DNA of 64,000 bases from Clostridiales bacterium CHKCI001 (GCA_900045905.1 FCNS01000038.1:1-64000); one strand, 5' to 3'. Numbered from the stretch's first letter, positions 17,710 through 27,528 are shown. The notes: generated from the sequence alone by a model not told the origin. Numbers and translations are program-made.

Positions 17710-18672
17710 CTATTTTCTGAGAAAACTTGTATCCACATGCTCTGCCAATTGATAATTCTGAAATAGATCCAAAATGGCAGCTTCATAATCAGAGCTTCGT
17801 GTAGCTTTCTTGATCTTTTTACCTGCTTTTTGACTGTTTTCAAATAGATGAATCATATAAAACCAAAGTTCTTTCATCTTAAACAATACATTTCGATCTC
17901 CCATTAAAATAGAACGATATCCGTGATAAATTTGTTCATGAAAATTCCAGAGCATTTGCTTTGTATGAGGGAGATTTTTAATTTCACAGATCAAAGATGG
18001 ATTTGTAATAATTCCTCGTCCAACCATAATCGATGTTATAGTTGGAAATGTCTTACAGAACTGTTCATAGTCCTCTTTGGTAAAAATATCTCCATTATAA
18101 CAGATGGGGTGTTTGCTGATAGAAAGTGCTTCTCTAAATACGGTCCAGTTAGGGGTGTTTTTATAAAAATCTGTTTGAGTTCTTGGGTGAATAATTAGTT
18201 CTTTTAATGGATATTGATTATAAATTTTCATTAACTGAATAAACTCTTTCGGGTCTTCTTTTCCGATGCGAGTTTTAATGGAAATATTTACTGTTAATTT
18301 AGAAAAAATCTCGTATAAAAAACGATCCAATTCATTGGGAATTGCTAAAAAGCCAGAACCTTTGTATTTGGATACAACAGTTCCAGATGGACAGCCAAGG
18401 TTGAGATTGATTTCAGAATAACCAAGTGAAATAAGTTCATTGGCAGTCCTTATAAAGTCATCCGCACAGTTTGTTAAAATCTGTGGGATTAAATGAATCA
18501 TTTTATTATTGTCTGGAGAAATATCTTGTCTTTCTCTTGTGTTAAAACAATGCGTATGACTTGGTGCGATAAATGGAGAAAAATATTTATCAATATGGCC
18601 ATAGAATTGTGCATATGCATTACGATATACATAACGAGTAATACCTTCCATTGGGGCAAGATAATAATTCAT
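17710..18672 (-). CDS. tRNA-dihydrouridine synthase
   Basis: A 320-residue FMN-dependent Dus-family enzyme that reduces uridines in the tRNA D-loop. Conserved features: N-terminal YYLAPMEGITRYVYRNAY, catalytic Cys in NLNLGCPSGTVVSKYKGSG, the substrate/FMN motif SIKTRIG, IHPRTQTDFY, NGDIF and GRGII. Start preceded by AAAGGAGC. Which of the bacterial Dus classes it belongs to is not clear from motifs alone. Confidence 0.9.
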   Translation of the reverse strand: MNYYLAPMEGITRYVYRNAYAQFYGHIDKYFSPFIAPSHTHCFNTRERQDISPDNNKMIHLIPQILTNCADDFIRTANELISLGYSEINLNLGCPSGTVVSKYKGSGFLAIPNELDRFLYEIFSKLTVNISIKTRIGKEDPKEFIQLMKIYNQYPLKELIIHPRTQTDFYKNTPNWTVFREALSISKHPICYNGDIFTKEDYEQFCKTFPTITSIMVGRGIITNPSLICEIKNLPHTKQMLWNFHEQIYHGYRSILMGDRNVLFKMKELWFYMIHLFENSQKAGKKIKKATRSSDYEAAILDLFQNYQLAEHVDTSFLRK

Positions 18673-19066
18673 AAGAGCTCCTTTGCTTTAACATCGTTTA
18701 ATAATGACGAGTAAATTTTATGGTTTAGGGCATTTGTGTTCATTTATATGTAAATAGGATCATGTACCATAAAATGCCTAATTCCTTAATTATATAAGGA
18801 ATGAGTAAAAAATGCAATCATAATGTATTTTTTATACATATAATATGCAAAAATCTGCATAATAAATAAAAAAATGGTTACAGTAACTATAAGAGATATA
18901 ATTGATAACTCAAGATATAGCTAAGTATAAATAATAGCAAAAAAACTATTTCTTTTTTTTATAAAATGCGTTATAATTAAAAAGAATTAGTGGAACGGTT
19001 TTTTGACGCACCCCAATGTCAGATAAAAAGGTTACACTAGAGAAATCATTCATACGGAGGTAAATT
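18673..19066. other. AT-rich intergenic region between dus and fba
   Basis: Two divergent genes start at its ends, so it must hold both promoters. Seen: inverted repeat ATTTTATGGT / ACCATAAAAT near 18717 and 18765, hairpin ATTCCTTA / TAAGGAAT near 18780, and a TATAAT at 18972-18977. No gene seen. Confidence 0.4.
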
Positions 19067-19933
19067 ATGTTAGTATCAGCAAAAGAAATGTTACAGAAGG
19101 CAAAAGCTGGCAAGTACGCAGTTGGTCAGTTCAATATTAATAACTTAGAATGGACAAAAGCTATTCTGTTAACTGCACAGGAATTAAAGTCCCCTGTTAT
19201 TTTAGGTGTATCAGAAGGCGCTGGAAAGTACATGACAGGATATAAGACCGTTGTTGGTATGGTTAATGGTATGATGGAAGAGTTAAATATTACAGTTCCA
19301 GTTGCTCTTCACTTAGATCATGGTAGCTATGAAGGATGTATGAAGTGTATTGAAGCTGGATTTTCTTCTATCATGTTTGATGGTTCTCACTTCCCAATTG
19401 ACGAAAATGTAGAAAAGACAACTGAATTGGTTAAGATTTGTGCAGAAAAGGGAATGTCCTTAGAAGCAGAAGTTGGTTCCATTGGCGGTGAAGAAGACGG
19501 TGTTATTGGTAAGGGTGAATGCGCAGATCCTCAGGAATGCAAGAAGATTGCTGATTTAGGCGTTACAATGTTAGCAGCTGGTATTGGTAATATTCATGGT
19601 AAATATCCTGCAAACTGGGAAGGTTTAAGCTTTGAAACATTACAGGCTGTAAGTGAATTGACAGGTGATATGCCATTGGTACTTCATGGTGGTACAGGTA
19701 TTCCAGAAGATCAGATTAAAAAGGCTATCTCTCTTGGCGTAGCTAAGATTAATGTTAATACAGAATGCCAGTTGTCCTTTGCTGCTGCTACTCGTAAGTA
19801 TATTGAAGAAGGTAAAGATCTTCAAGGTAAAGGATTTGACCCACGTAAGTTGTTAGCTCCTGGTACAGAAGCAATTAAGGCTACCGTTAAAGAAAAGATG
19901 GAATTATTCGGTTCCATTGGCAAAGCAGAATAG
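19067..19933 (+). CDS. fba: Class II fructose-1,6-bisphosphate aldolase
   Basis: A 288-residue zinc-dependent aldolase that splits fructose 1,6-bisphosphate in glycolysis. Metal and substrate motifs: LHLDHGS, SSIMFDGSHFP, EAEVGSIGGEEDG, GIGNIHGKYP, LVLHGGTGIP and KINVNTE. Length is normal for the class IIB group. Strong ribosome site GGAGG. Codon use is biased (GGT, GCT, AAG), which fits high expression. Confidence 0.95.
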   Translation: MLVSAKEMLQKAKAGKYAVGQFNINNLEWTKAILLTAQELKSPVILGVSEGAGKYMTGYKTVVGMVNGMMEELNITVPVALHLDHGSYEGCMKCIEAGFSSIMFDGSHFPIDENVEKTTELVKICAEKGMSLEAEVGSIGGEEDGVIGKGECADPQECKKIADLGVTMLAAGIGNIHGKYPANWEGLSFETLQAVSELTGDMPLVLHGGTGIPEDQIKKAISLGVAKINVNTECQLSFAAATRKYIEEGKDLQGKGFDPRKLLAPGTEAIKATVKEKMELFGSIGKAE

Positions 19934-19956
19934 TAGAATGTAACATAATGAAGGCG

Positions 19957-19985
19957 ATGAGAAACACGCTTTGCGTGTTTCTCAT
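19957..19985. terminator. Perfect 13-bp hairpin after fba
   Basis: ATGAGAAACACGC and GCGTGTTTCTCAT around a TTT loop. No T-run follows, so it may stabilise the fba mRNA end rather than terminate. Confidence 0.5.
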
Positions 19986-20037
19986 ACTCACGTATGGTGT
20001 CAGATTGAGATACTTCATTTGAGTTTTGAAATCAAAG

Positions 20038-20078
20038 ACGATTTCGGCGAAGTAATTCGTCGGATCGTTTTGTTTTTT
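20038..20078 (+). terminator. Terminator-like hairpin immediately before glnN
   Basis: ACGAT (20038-20042)/ATCGT (20064-20068) enclosing CGGCGAA/TTCGTCG, followed by TTTGTTTTTT. The glnN ribosome site begins only a few bases later, so it is either the fba terminator or a glnN attenuator. Confidence 0.55.
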
Positions 20079-20094
20079 ATATGAGGAGGTAAAT

Positions 20095-22212
20095 ATGAAC
20101 GAAAAAGTCAATGCAGCCGAAATTTTTGGGCAGAATGTATTTGGCGATGAGGCAATGAAAGAGCGTTTGCCAAAGAAGGTTTATGAAGAATTAAAGAGAA
20201 CAATTGATGATGGAGCAGAGTTAAATCCTGTTGTAGCAGATGTTGTGGCAAATGCTATGAAAGATTGGGCAATTGAGAAAGGAGCAACCCATTATACCCA
20301 TTGGTTCCAGCCATTGACTGGTGTAACAGCAGAGAAACACGATTCGTTTATTTCAGCACCAAAGGAAAATGGAAAGGTGTTAATGGAATTCTCAGGAAAA
20401 GAATTAATTAAAGGAGAACCAGATGCATCTTCTTTTCCATCTGGCGGTTTGCGTGCAACATTTGAGGCAAGAGGATATACGACATGGGATTGTACCTCTC
20501 CAGCATTTATTCGGGAAACGGGAACTGGAGCAATTCTTTGTATTCCGACCGCATTTTGCTCCTATAAAGGAGAAGCTTTGGATAAGAAAACTCCATTGCT
20601 TCGTTCTATGGAAGCAATTAATACACAGGCACTTCGTATTTTACGTTTATTTGGCAATACAACAAGTAAAAAGGTAATTCCATCTGTAGGACCAGAACAA
20701 GAATATTTTCTTGTAGATCAAAAGAAATTTTTACAAAGAAAAGATTTAATTTTTACTGGACGTACGTTATTTGGAGCAATGCCACCTAAAGGACAAGAGA
20801 TGGATGATCACTATTTTGGAGCAATTCGAGAACGAGTTGGATCATTTATGAAAGATGTAAACATAGAATTGTGGAAGCTTGGGGTTACTGCTAAGACACA
20901 GCATAATGAAGTCGCTCCTGGACAGCACGAGTTAGCTCCGATTTATGCACAAGTTAATATTGCAGTCGATCATAATCAGCTTGTTATGTCTACGTTAAAA
21001 TCGGTAGCAGAAAAACATGGACTCCGCTGTCTTCTTCATGAAAAACCATTTGATGGTGTGAATGGATCTGGTAAGCATAATAACTGGTCATTGACCACGG
21101 ATGATGGAATTAATTTATTAGACCCAGGAAAAACACCACATGAAAATGTACAATTTTTATTGATTTTAGCATGTATTTTGAAAGCAGTAGATACGCATGC
21201 AGAATTGCTTCGTGAGTCGGCTGCTGATGTAGGAAATGATCATCGTTTAGGAGCTCATGAGGCTCCACCAGCGATTATTTCTATCTTCTTAGGTGACCAG
21301 TTAGATGATGTGCTGGAACAATTAGTAAACACTGGAGAAGCACATCGTTCCTTAAAGGGAGGTAAATTGCATACAGGTGTTGCAACCCTTCCTTCCCTGG
21401 TAAAAGATGCAACCGATCGGAATCGTACTTCTCCGTTTGCATTTACGAATAATAAATTTGAATTCCGTTCTCTTGGCTCAAGAGATTCTGTGGCAGAGCC
21501 AAATGTTGTATTAAACGCAATTGTAGCAGAAGCATTTCAAGAGGCAGCGGATCGTTTGGAACATGCGGAAAATTTTGATATGGCAGTACACGATCTGATT
21601 AAGGAGTACATTGCAAAGCATCGTCGCATTATATTTAATGGTAATGGTTATTCTCAGGAATGGGTAGAAGAAGCAGAGCGCAGAGGATTACCGAATCTTC
21701 CATCTATGGTGGATGCAATTCCAGCTTTAGTAACGGATAAGGCAGTTGCGCTATATGAAAAATTTGGAATTTATACAAGAGCAGAATTAGAATCCCGTGC
21801 GGAAATTCAGTATGAAACTTATGCGAAAGTTCGTAATATTGAAGCAAGAACAATGATTGATATGGCTGGAAAGCAAATTATTCCAGCTGTTATTAAGGCG
21901 ATACAGGGATTGGCAGATTCTATGAAGTCAGTTAGCAGCATTTGTCCAGAAGCCGATGTGAGCGTTCAAAAGGAACTTTTAATTCAAACTTCTGCTTTAC
22001 TTGCAGAGACAAAGGGTGCTTTGGAAGAATTAAAGGTTCAGACGGAACAGGCTCTGCAAATCGAGAATGTAGAGGAGCAGGCCAGAACTTATCATGATTA
22101 TGTACTTCCAGCTATGGAGGCACTTAGAAAACCAGTGGATGAATTGGAAATGATTGTAGATAAATCGATGTGGCCAATGCCGTCTTATGGAGACTTATTA
22201 TTTGAAGTATAA
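20095..22212 (+). CDS. glnN: Glutamine synthetase type III
   Basis: A 705-residue GSIII enzyme that makes glutamine from glutamate, ammonia and ATP; the length is typical of GSIII and much longer than GlnA. Recognisable GSIII features include [58 protein letters not shown] and [10 protein letters not shown] (nucleotide/substrate site). Ribosome site GAGGAGG. Directly preceded by a terminator-like hairpin, suggesting expression is limited in the leader. Confidence 0.95.
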   Translation: MNEKVNAAEIFGQNVFGDEAMKERLPKKVYEELKRTIDDGAELNPVVADVVANAMKDWAIEKGATHYTHWFQPLTGVTAEKHDSFISAPKENGKVLMEFSGKELIKGEPDASSFPSGGLRATFEARGYTTWDCTSPAFIRETGTGAILCIPTAFCSYKGEALDKKTPLLRSMEAINTQALRILRLFGNTTSKKVIPSVGPEQEYFLVDQKKFLQRKDLIFTGRTLFGAMPPKGQEMDDHYFGAIRERVGSFMKDVNIELWKLGVTAKTQHNEVAPGQHELAPIYAQVNIAVDHNQLVMSTLKSVAEKHGLRCLLHEKPFDGVNGSGKHNNWSLTTDDGINLLDPGKTPHENVQFLLILACILKAVDTHAELLRESAADVGNDHRLGAHEAPPAIISIFLGDQLDDVLEQLVNTGEAHRSLKGGKLHTGVATLPSLVKDATDRNRTSPFAFTNNKFEFRSLGSRDSVAEPNVVLNAIVAEAFQEAADRLEHAENFDMAVHDLIKEYIAKHRRIIFNGNGYSQEWVEEAERRGLPNLPSMVDAIPALVTDKAVALYEKFGIYTRAELESRAEIQYETYAKVRNIEARTMIDMAGKQIIPAVIKAIQGLADSMKSVSSICPEADVSVQKELLIQTSALLAETKGALEELKVQTEQALQIENVEEQARTYHDYVLPAMEALRKPVDELEMIVDKSMWPMPSYGDLLFEV

Positions 22213-22230
22213 AAATTGAGTAAATCAATG

Positions 22231-22340
22231 GTAGTTAGCTCTACAACCTTAATGAGGGGCTAAGAAAGCATTTATACTGGCTTAGTATGGTAATGTTTTC
22301 TATAAAAAATGTGCCTCAATGAAGTTGTAGAGTCAACTAC
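22231..22340 (+). ncRNA. Candidate structured RNA or MITE-like inverted repeat
   Basis: The 27-nt left arm (22231-22257) and right arm (22314-22340) are complementary at about 22 positions: GTAGTT and CTCTACAAC and TGAGG pair exactly, broken by short mismatches. The 56-nt loop has an inner GGCTAAG/CTTAG pairing. No T-run follows. It may be a structured RNA or a small non-autonomous element. Confidence 0.4.
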
Positions 22341-22391
22341 TGTGTGATTGAAAAACATTCCTTTATATATTATTCTTTACAAAAAGACTGC

Positions 22392-22420
22392 TTGACAAAT
22401 ACTATACTGTGCAGTAGAAT
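22392..22420 (+). promoter_or_regulatory. Strong promoter with internal palindrome, separated from its gene by the IS element
   Basis: TTGACA (22392-22397), 17 bases, TAGAAT (22415-22420). The spacer and -10 box contain TACTGTGCAGTA, arms TACTG/CAGTA, a repressor-site-like palindrome. The next plus-strand gene is the HMA protein at 24710, beyond the IS605 insertion. Confidence 0.6.
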
Positions 22421-22705
22421 GTAAATAAAAGAAAGAGCAGAATTATCTATACAGTAATGGTTGTACAACGTCTATGTAGAGTTCTCTTAAAGGAGAATTT
22501 TCAAGACGATTTTTTTAAGAAAAATGGTTAGTAATAACTAACTAGATCTTAAGAACTAACAATAATTTTGTGAGAATTCTGTAAACTACTTTTAAACGTG
22601 GTATACGAAAAGTAGACAGTTATGAGCCAAAATATGCAAATAATCACTATTGCTTAAAAAGAAAGTGTAGATTTAAAATATCTGTTTTAGTTTTCGCTCA
22701 TAAGT

Positions 22706-22813
22706 GAAGCCTCACACGACTAAAGTCGCGTGCTTCCCATAAGTGTATTTCTACACGTAGTCTCTTTAGGAGACGGGAATTACATTTCTACCATACAGCT
22801 AAAACTCAGAGAT
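22706..22813 (-). ncRNA. Candidate omega RNA at the tnpB 3' end with right-end palindrome
   Basis: Reading the minus strand after the tnpB stop: hairpins GTCTC/GAGAC, GTGTA/TACAC and the right-end palindrome ending at 22706. A further TTACG/CGTAA hairpin lies at the tnpB end. TnpB guide scaffolds come from this position in characterised elements; the guide would be the sequence just beyond 22706 on the minus strand. Confidence 0.5.
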
Positions 22814-24154
22814 TTACGCCACTAAGGACGTAAGCTCCGCATTTAAGCGAATTAGCGTAGAGAATGTGCAGGTGCTTCTCTTAGCGACCCCAGGAACTTT
22901 TGCCTCAAGTGCCAACCTCTCCCTTGCGGGCAAGGATTTTAATCTCTCACGTACAAAATATCTACTGCCGATGTTATAGGATGCGGAAAGGTCGCAGTTG
23001 TAGACTTTGCCACTTTGGAACCTGCATACACTGTATGAGTCAAGATCTGCATCTTTACCACGAAGGACACTTCCACTGCCATCGAAGGCAAGGCGTGATG
23101 TCCCCCATGCACAAATGCGGCTTATACGCATACCAAGCCTATGAGCTTTGTGTTCTATCATGGACTGAACGTACTGACTGCGCCACATATGGAGCTTCTG
23201 TTTCTTTGAGCCACGTTTTCTACCCCTTCGGTCTAAATGCTCAAAGACGATTACGTCTGCATTGTGCAAAACAGCTATGTCCATGAGAAAGCTTGCGGTC
23301 TTAACGGCTATATCATCGTTAACACCTTTCGCCTTTGCCCAAAGTCTGGGCATGTTACGATTCCCATGCTGCTGTGCTTTCTTTATACGGTTAATACTAT
23401 GCGTAAGATGGTCTGTTTCTTTTGGGAGCTTACAAAAATATCTCCCAAGAATAGTGCTATCCGAACGCATTACACTCACCGTAGCAGCAGTATTTATACC
23501 TAAGTCTACAGCGACAATCGTCTGGTTGGAAACATCTGTGTTAGTAAGTGTGACCTTTTCTTCAAAAGGGAAGTCTAGAAACCATTCTTTTCCACGTTTT
23601 TGTAATGTGGGGGCACATTGCTTCCGTGTTTTGCAATATCTGTAAATATAATCCATATCGGATCTGCGAAGCTCTACCGTGATCCAATCCCATGTATTAC
23701 GGATAAAGACTTTCATCCTCGCCTCATATCGGTCCGTCTGCTCATACATAACCGTCTTGTACATACAGGGGTATCCATATCCTGCTCTTGGGTAGGATGG
23801 CTTTTTTCCACGGGTTTTCGTATCGACAGATTCCCAGTTGGTCAGACCACTTTTATAGGATGATACCTTACCGATCGCCTCATGGATCGCTCCACGCCTT
23901 AAGTAGCTCGGAAACTTATAGAACTTCTTGTCAAAGGTGCGGTATTTCGGATCTTGATTATATGCTGTTTCGTGGCACAGACGCTCAACATATTGCTGTT
24001 GCAAGAGGTTGCCGTTAATGGCAGATAGATGATCCCATTCATTAAGGCAAACATCGATAAGGAAATCCACGGCATCGCGGTAAAGGGATAGGGTATCCTT
24101 GAAGATATGGTTATAGTGTTTTATCTTAACGCTGTATGTCGAATCTATCTTCAT
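22814..24154 (-). CDS. tnpB: TnpB RNA-guided nuclease of IS605 element
   Basis: A 446-residue TnpB with RuvC-I aspartate in IVAVDLGINTAATVSV, RuvC-II glutamate in VIVFEHLD and RuvC-III aspartate in KVYNCDLSASYNIG. The RuvC residues all appear present. In the zinc-ribbon region cysteines lie in ICAWGT, YSVCRF and VYNCDL. ATG at 24154 is preferred because AAAGGGG precedes it and family members start similarly; an ATG at 24196 would overlap tnpA. Intact, no stops or frameshifts. Confidence 0.88.
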   Translation of the reverse strand: MKIDSTYSVKIKHYNHIFKDTLSLYRDAVDFLIDVCLNEWDHLSAINGNLLQQQYVERLCHETAYNQDPKYRTFDKKFYKFPSYLRRGAIHEAIGKVSSYKSGLTNWESVDTKTRGKKPSYPRAGYGYPCMYKTVMYEQTDRYEARMKVFIRNTWDWITVELRRSDMDYIYRYCKTRKQCAPTLQKRGKEWFLDFPFEEKVTLTNTDVSNQTIVAVDLGINTAATVSVMRSDSTILGRYFCKLPKETDHLTHSINRIKKAQQHGNRNMPRLWAKAKGVNDDIAVKTASFLMDIAVLHNADVIVFEHLDRRGRKRGSKKQKLHMWRSQYVQSMIEHKAHRLGMRISRICAWGTSRLAFDGSGSVLRGKDADLDSYSVCRFQSGKVYNCDLSASYNIGSRYFVRERLKSLPARERLALEAKVPGVAKRSTCTFSTLIRLNAELTSLVA

Positions 24155-24176
24155 ACCACAAGCCCCTTTCCTTAGA

Positions 24177-24605
24177 TTACTCTTGCTTTTGATCATCGAT
24201 AGAATGTTTTACCTGTTCGAGTGTCCTATCACTTACGGTAGCCACAAAATAGGATGGATTCCACAAATGGCCACCCCAGAGCTGTTTCTTTCTCTCAGAA
24301 TGTTTTAGGAATAACCACCTTGCTGTGTTACCCTTTAGTATCTTAATTGCATCTGACAGACGCAATTGCGGCTTACAATCTACAAGCAGGTGTATATGGT
24401 CAGGCATTCTCTCCATTGCAATCGGTGTCATATCGATAGATTTAAGCGTTTTAAGCAGATAATCTTTGACCTCTGCTTCAATATCGCCTACAAATATGGA
24501 TTTTCTATATTTAGTAACCCATACAATAGGATACTGCAATGAGTATAGATAGCCGCGACCATGTGTAACGTCTTTAGATATTGAAAAATATACTATTTTA
24601 TCCAT
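24177..24605 (-). CDS. tnpA: TnpA Y1 HUH transposase of IS605 element
   Basis: A 142-residue single-strand transposase. The HUH metal motif is PDHIHLLVD, the catalytic Tyr lies in SYFVATVSD, and the N-terminal LQYPIVWVTKYRK is typical of IS200/IS605 TnpA. It cuts and joins single-stranded element ends at the subterminal hairpins. All catalytic residues are present, so the element may be active. Confidence 0.92.
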   Translation of the reverse strand: MDKIVYFSISKDVTHGRGYLYSLQYPIVWVTKYRKSIFVGDIEAEVKDYLLKTLKSIDMTPIAMERMPDHIHLLVDCKPQLRLSDAIKILKGNTARWLFLKHSERKKQLWGGHLWNPSYFVATVSDRTLEQVKHSIDDQKQE

Positions 24606-24709
24606 ATCTATATTATATCATATGTTTGTGGATATTTCAAGAAAAGCCGCCTAACTCACGACTAAAGTCACGAGTGTGCGGCGGCTATTTATCAAAAGGA
24701 GGGATTTTT

Positions 24710-25075
24710 ATGGGAACCGCGATTATTGTTTTGATGCTAGTTATAATTTGCATTTATGCGATTAAAAGCTATACGAAAAAACTGGCGCATGGATGTTGTG
24801 GGGCAGGTGGCGATGACGAAAAGAAAATCCGTGTTAAGGATAAAAATGCAGCACATTATCCATATTGTGTTAAAATCGGAGTGGAAGGTATGACTTGCAG
24901 TCATTGTAAACTAAGGGTAGAAAATGCTCTTAATGCAGAAGATGGTGTCTGGGCTCAAGTAAATCTAAAGTCAAAATCAGCTTTGGTACGCATGAAAGAT
25001 CCGATTCCTGAGGAAACTTTACGTTGTATTATTACTCGGAATGGATATACCGTAACAGACATTCAGAGTCAATAA
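24710..25075 (+). CDS. Membrane-anchored heavy-metal-associated (HMA) domain protein
   Basis: A 121-residue protein with an N-terminal membrane helix (about 2-20), a Lys/Cys-containing linker with HGCCGAGG, and a C-terminal HMA domain with EGMTCSHCK (CxxC metal site). Such domains bind Cu(I) or Zn and pass it to ATPases or regulators. The ATG at 24710 follows AAAGGAGGG. Only about 24 bp separate the start from the IS605 left end, so its native promoter was probably displaced (see 22392-22420). No copper ATPase is visible nearby. Confidence 0.82.
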   Translation: MGTAIIVLMLVIICIYAIKSYTKKLAHGCCGAGGDDEKKIRVKDKNAAHYPYCVKIGVEGMTCSHCKLRVENALNAEDGVWAQVNLKSKSALVRMKDPIPEETLRCIITRNGYTVTDIQSQ

Positions 25076-25119
25076 GAAATAGTTTCATATAAAGTATTGA
25101 ATTAGATACAAAATATCCA

Positions 25120-25148
25120 TTGACGAATGAGTGAAAATTGCATATAAT
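25120..25148 (+). promoter_or_regulatory. pflB promoter
   Basis: TTGACG (25120-25125), 17 bases, TATAAT (25143-25148), giving a leader of about 315 nt before pflB. Confidence 0.7.
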
Positions 25149-25200
25149 GTAGCTGTCGGAAAAATAACAACTATATATGGTATAATTTGCCAAAATTAAA

Positions 25201-25440
25201 GCATAAAAGTTGATGACCACGTAATGGCGAATATAGTCTTCTGCAACGAAAGCAGGAATTTAACCGAATCAAGGAAGTCCCCTGCTTCAATTGCGAAAAT
25301 CAATAAGCAGTGGGCGGGGACTTACTTGTCTCAGGAGGGCTTCTGAGAAGCCACGTAGTGGCGATTCGGTTATGAGCAAGTAGCGAAGCGGATTGCGAAT
25401 ATCTGCTTGACTGAACCGCTTTACTTCGCCTCAAGTACAA
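25201..25440 (+). ncRNA. Branched structured leader upstream of pflB
   Basis: AACCGAATC (25262-25270) pairs with GATTCGGTT (25363-25371), enclosing AAGTCCCC (25275)/GGGGACTT (25316) with inner CTGCTT/AAGCAG, and GGCTTC/GAAGCC (25338-25352), which competes with palindrome CCACGTAGTGG (25351-25361). Downstream GCGAAGCGG can pair with either CCGCTT or CTTCGC near 25417-25429, giving alternative folds. Parts recur at 13.8 and 54.6 kb. Confidence 0.55.
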
Positions 25441-25469
25441 TTTTATTTATTTAGGAGGAAGAAAACTGT

Positions 25470-27506
25470 ATGAGAACAGAATGGACAGGCTTTAACGGCG
25501 GAACCTGGGAAAATGAAATTAATGTAAGAGATTTCATTCAGAGAAATTATACTCCATATGAGGGAGATGAATCATTTCTTGCTGGTCCTACAAAAGATAC
25601 AGAAGATTTATGGCAGCAGGTATTAGATTTATCCAAGAAGGAAAGAGAAGCAGGCGGAGTGTTGGATATGGATACAAATATTGTTTCCACAATCACTTCT
25701 CATGGACCTGGATATTTAGATAAATCAAAAGAAAAAATTGTAGGATTTCAGACAGATAAGCCTTTTAAGCGTTCTTTCCAACCTTATGGTGGTATTCGTG
25801 TAGCACAGAAGGCATGTGAACAGTATGGATATGAAGTTGATCCAGAATTAGTAAAATTCTTTACCATTCATAGAAAAACACACAATGCAGGTGTATTTGA
25901 TGCTTATACACCAGAAATGAGAGCTTGCCGTTCCAGTCATATTATTACTGGATTGCCAGATGCGTATGGTCGTGGACGTATTATTGGTGATTATCGTCGT
26001 GTTGCTCTGTATGGCGTGGATCGTTTGATTGAAGATAAGAAAGATCAAAAAGATAATACACGTACAATTATGTATTCAGATGTTATTCGTGAAAGAGAAG
26101 AATTATCCGAGCAGATTCGTGCACTTGGAGAATTAAAGAAATTGGCTGAAATCTATGGTTTAGATATTTCTAAACCTGCTACTAATGTACAGGAAGCAAT
26201 TCAGGCAGTTTATTTTGGATACTTAGCAGCAGTAAAAGAACAGAACGGTGCTGCAATGTCCTTAGGACGTACATCTACATTTATTGATATTTATGCAGAA
26301 AGAGATTTGAAGAACGGTACATTTACTGAAGAACAAATTCAAGAGTTTATTGATCATTTTATTATGAAGTTACGTATGGTGAAGTTTGCTCGTACACCAG
26401 AATATAATGCATTATTCTCTGGTGATCCAACATGGGTAACTGAGTCAATCGGAGGTATTGGTATTGACGGACGTCCTCTCGTTACAAAGACTTCGTTCCG
26501 TTATCTGCATACATTGACGAACCTTGGTACTGCACCAGAACCAAACATGACGGTTCTCTGGTCTACACGTTTACCAGAAAACTTTAAGCGTTACTGTGCA
26601 AAGATGTCAATTCAAACTTCATCCATCCAGTATGAGAATGATGATTTGATGCGTGTAACACATGGAGATGATTATGCAATCGCTTGTTGTGTATCTTCGA
26701 TGCGTGTTGGTAAGGAAATGCAGTTCTTTGGTGCTCGTGCAAATCTGGCTAAGTGTTTACTTTATGCAATTAATGGTGGAGTAGATGAAATTAGTAAGAA
26801 ACAGATTGGACCAAAATATCGTCCAATTACATCGGAATATTTAGATTATGATGAAGTAATGGATCGTTATGACGATATGATGACATGGCTTGCAAAGGTT
26901 TATGTCAATGCATTAAATATTATTCATTATATGCATGATAAATATTGCTACGAAAAGATTCAGATGGCATTACATGATAAAAATGTAAAACGCTACTTTG
27001 CAACTGGTATTGCTGGTCTTTCCGTTGTTGCTGACTCTTTAAGTGCAATTAAGTATGCAAAGGTTAAGGCAATCCGTGATGAAAATGGCGTTGTAGTAGA
27101 CTATGAGGTGGAAGGAGACTTCCCTAAGTATGGAAACAACGATGAAAGAGTAGATAAGATTGCGACTGAGATCGTACACAAGTTTATGCAGAAGATTCGT
27201 GGAAACCATACTTATCGTGGAGGTGTTCCAACTATGTCCATCTTAACAATTACATCTAATGTTGTTTATGGAAAACATACTGGTAACACACCTTGCGGAA
27301 GACGTCAGGGTGAACCTTTAGCACCAGGTGCTAACCCAATGCATGGACGTGATACACATGGAGCAGTCGCTTCTCTGTCTTCTGTAGCTAAAATTTCATT
27401 CAAGGATGCACAGGATGGTATTTCTAATACATTCTCAATTGTTCCAGGAGCACTTGGAAAAGACGATCAGGTATTTATGGGAGACTTAGAAGTAGATTTA
27501 GACTAA
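25470..27506 (+). CDS. pflB: Pyruvate formate-lyase catalytic core lacking the glycyl-radical domain
   Basis: A 678-residue protein that aligns by motif with PFL from its start ([20 protein letters not shown]) to the linker [19 protein letters not shown], then stops. Ordinary PFL is about 740-760 residues and continues into the glycyl-radical domain. The catalytic cysteine pair is present ([12 protein letters not shown]406-C407), as are pyruvate-site segments such as [11 protein letters not shown]. The missing domain is encoded separately at 27755-27997. The reaction is pyruvate plus CoA to acetyl-CoA plus formate in the cytoplasm. Strong ribosome site AGGAGG; codon use suggests high expression. 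The core alone should be inactive. Confidence 0.93.
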   Translation: MRTEWTGFNGGTWENEINVRDFIQRNYTPYEGDESFLAGPTKDTEDLWQQVLDLSKKEREAGGVLDMDTNIVSTITSHGPGYLDKSKEKIVGFQTDKPFKRSFQPYGGIRVAQKACEQYGYEVDPELVKFFTIHRKTHNAGVFDAYTPEMRACRSSHIITGLPDAYGRGRIIGDYRRVALYGVDRLIEDKKDQKDNTRTIMYSDVIREREELSEQIRALGELKKLAEIYGLDISKPATNVQEAIQAVYFGYLAAVKEQNGAAMSLGRTSTFIDIYAERDLKNGTFTEEQIQEFIDHFIMKLRMVKFARTPEYNALFSGDPTWVTESIGGIGIDGRPLVTKTSFRYLHTLTNLGTAPEPNMTVLWSTRLPENFKRYCAKMSIQTSSIQYENDDLMRVTHGDDYAIACCVSSMRVGKEMQFFGARANLAKCLLYAINGGVDEISKKQIGPKYRPITSEYLDYDEVMDRYDDMMTWLAKVYVNALNIIHYMHDKYCYEKIQMALHDKNVKRYFATGIAGLSVVADSLSAIKYAKVKAIRDENGVVVDYEVEGDFPKYGNNDERVDKIATEIVHKFMQKIRGNHTYRGGVPTMSILTITSNVVYGKHTGNTPCGRRQGEPLAPGANPMHGRDTHGAVASLSSVAKISFKDAQDGISNTFSIVPGALGKDDQVFMGDLEVDLD

Positions 27507-27528
27507 TTAAGATAGAAAGGTGAAGCAG

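Larger units (their letters stand above)
22690..24690 (-). mobile_element. IS200/IS605-family element with tnpA and tnpB
   Basis: A complete-looking element on the minus strand: tnpA, overlapping tnpB, and subterminal imperfect palindromes at both ends. Right end: GAAGC..ACACGAC/GTCGCGT..GCTTC (22706-22736). Left end: AGCCGCC (24645-24651)/GGCGGCT (24680-24686) around CTCACGAC-GTCACGAG. Both palindromes share the core ACGACTAAAGTC. Exact cleavage points cannot be fixed (about 20 bp uncertainty). Confidence 0.85.

Noticed and set aside
22231-22340. 6S RNA
   Set aside because: Too short, and the pairing lacks the central promoter-like bubble.
22900-24018. Plus-strand reading frames across the IS605 element
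   Set aside because: Antisense to tnpB, Cys/His/Arg-rich random composition, no ribosome sites.
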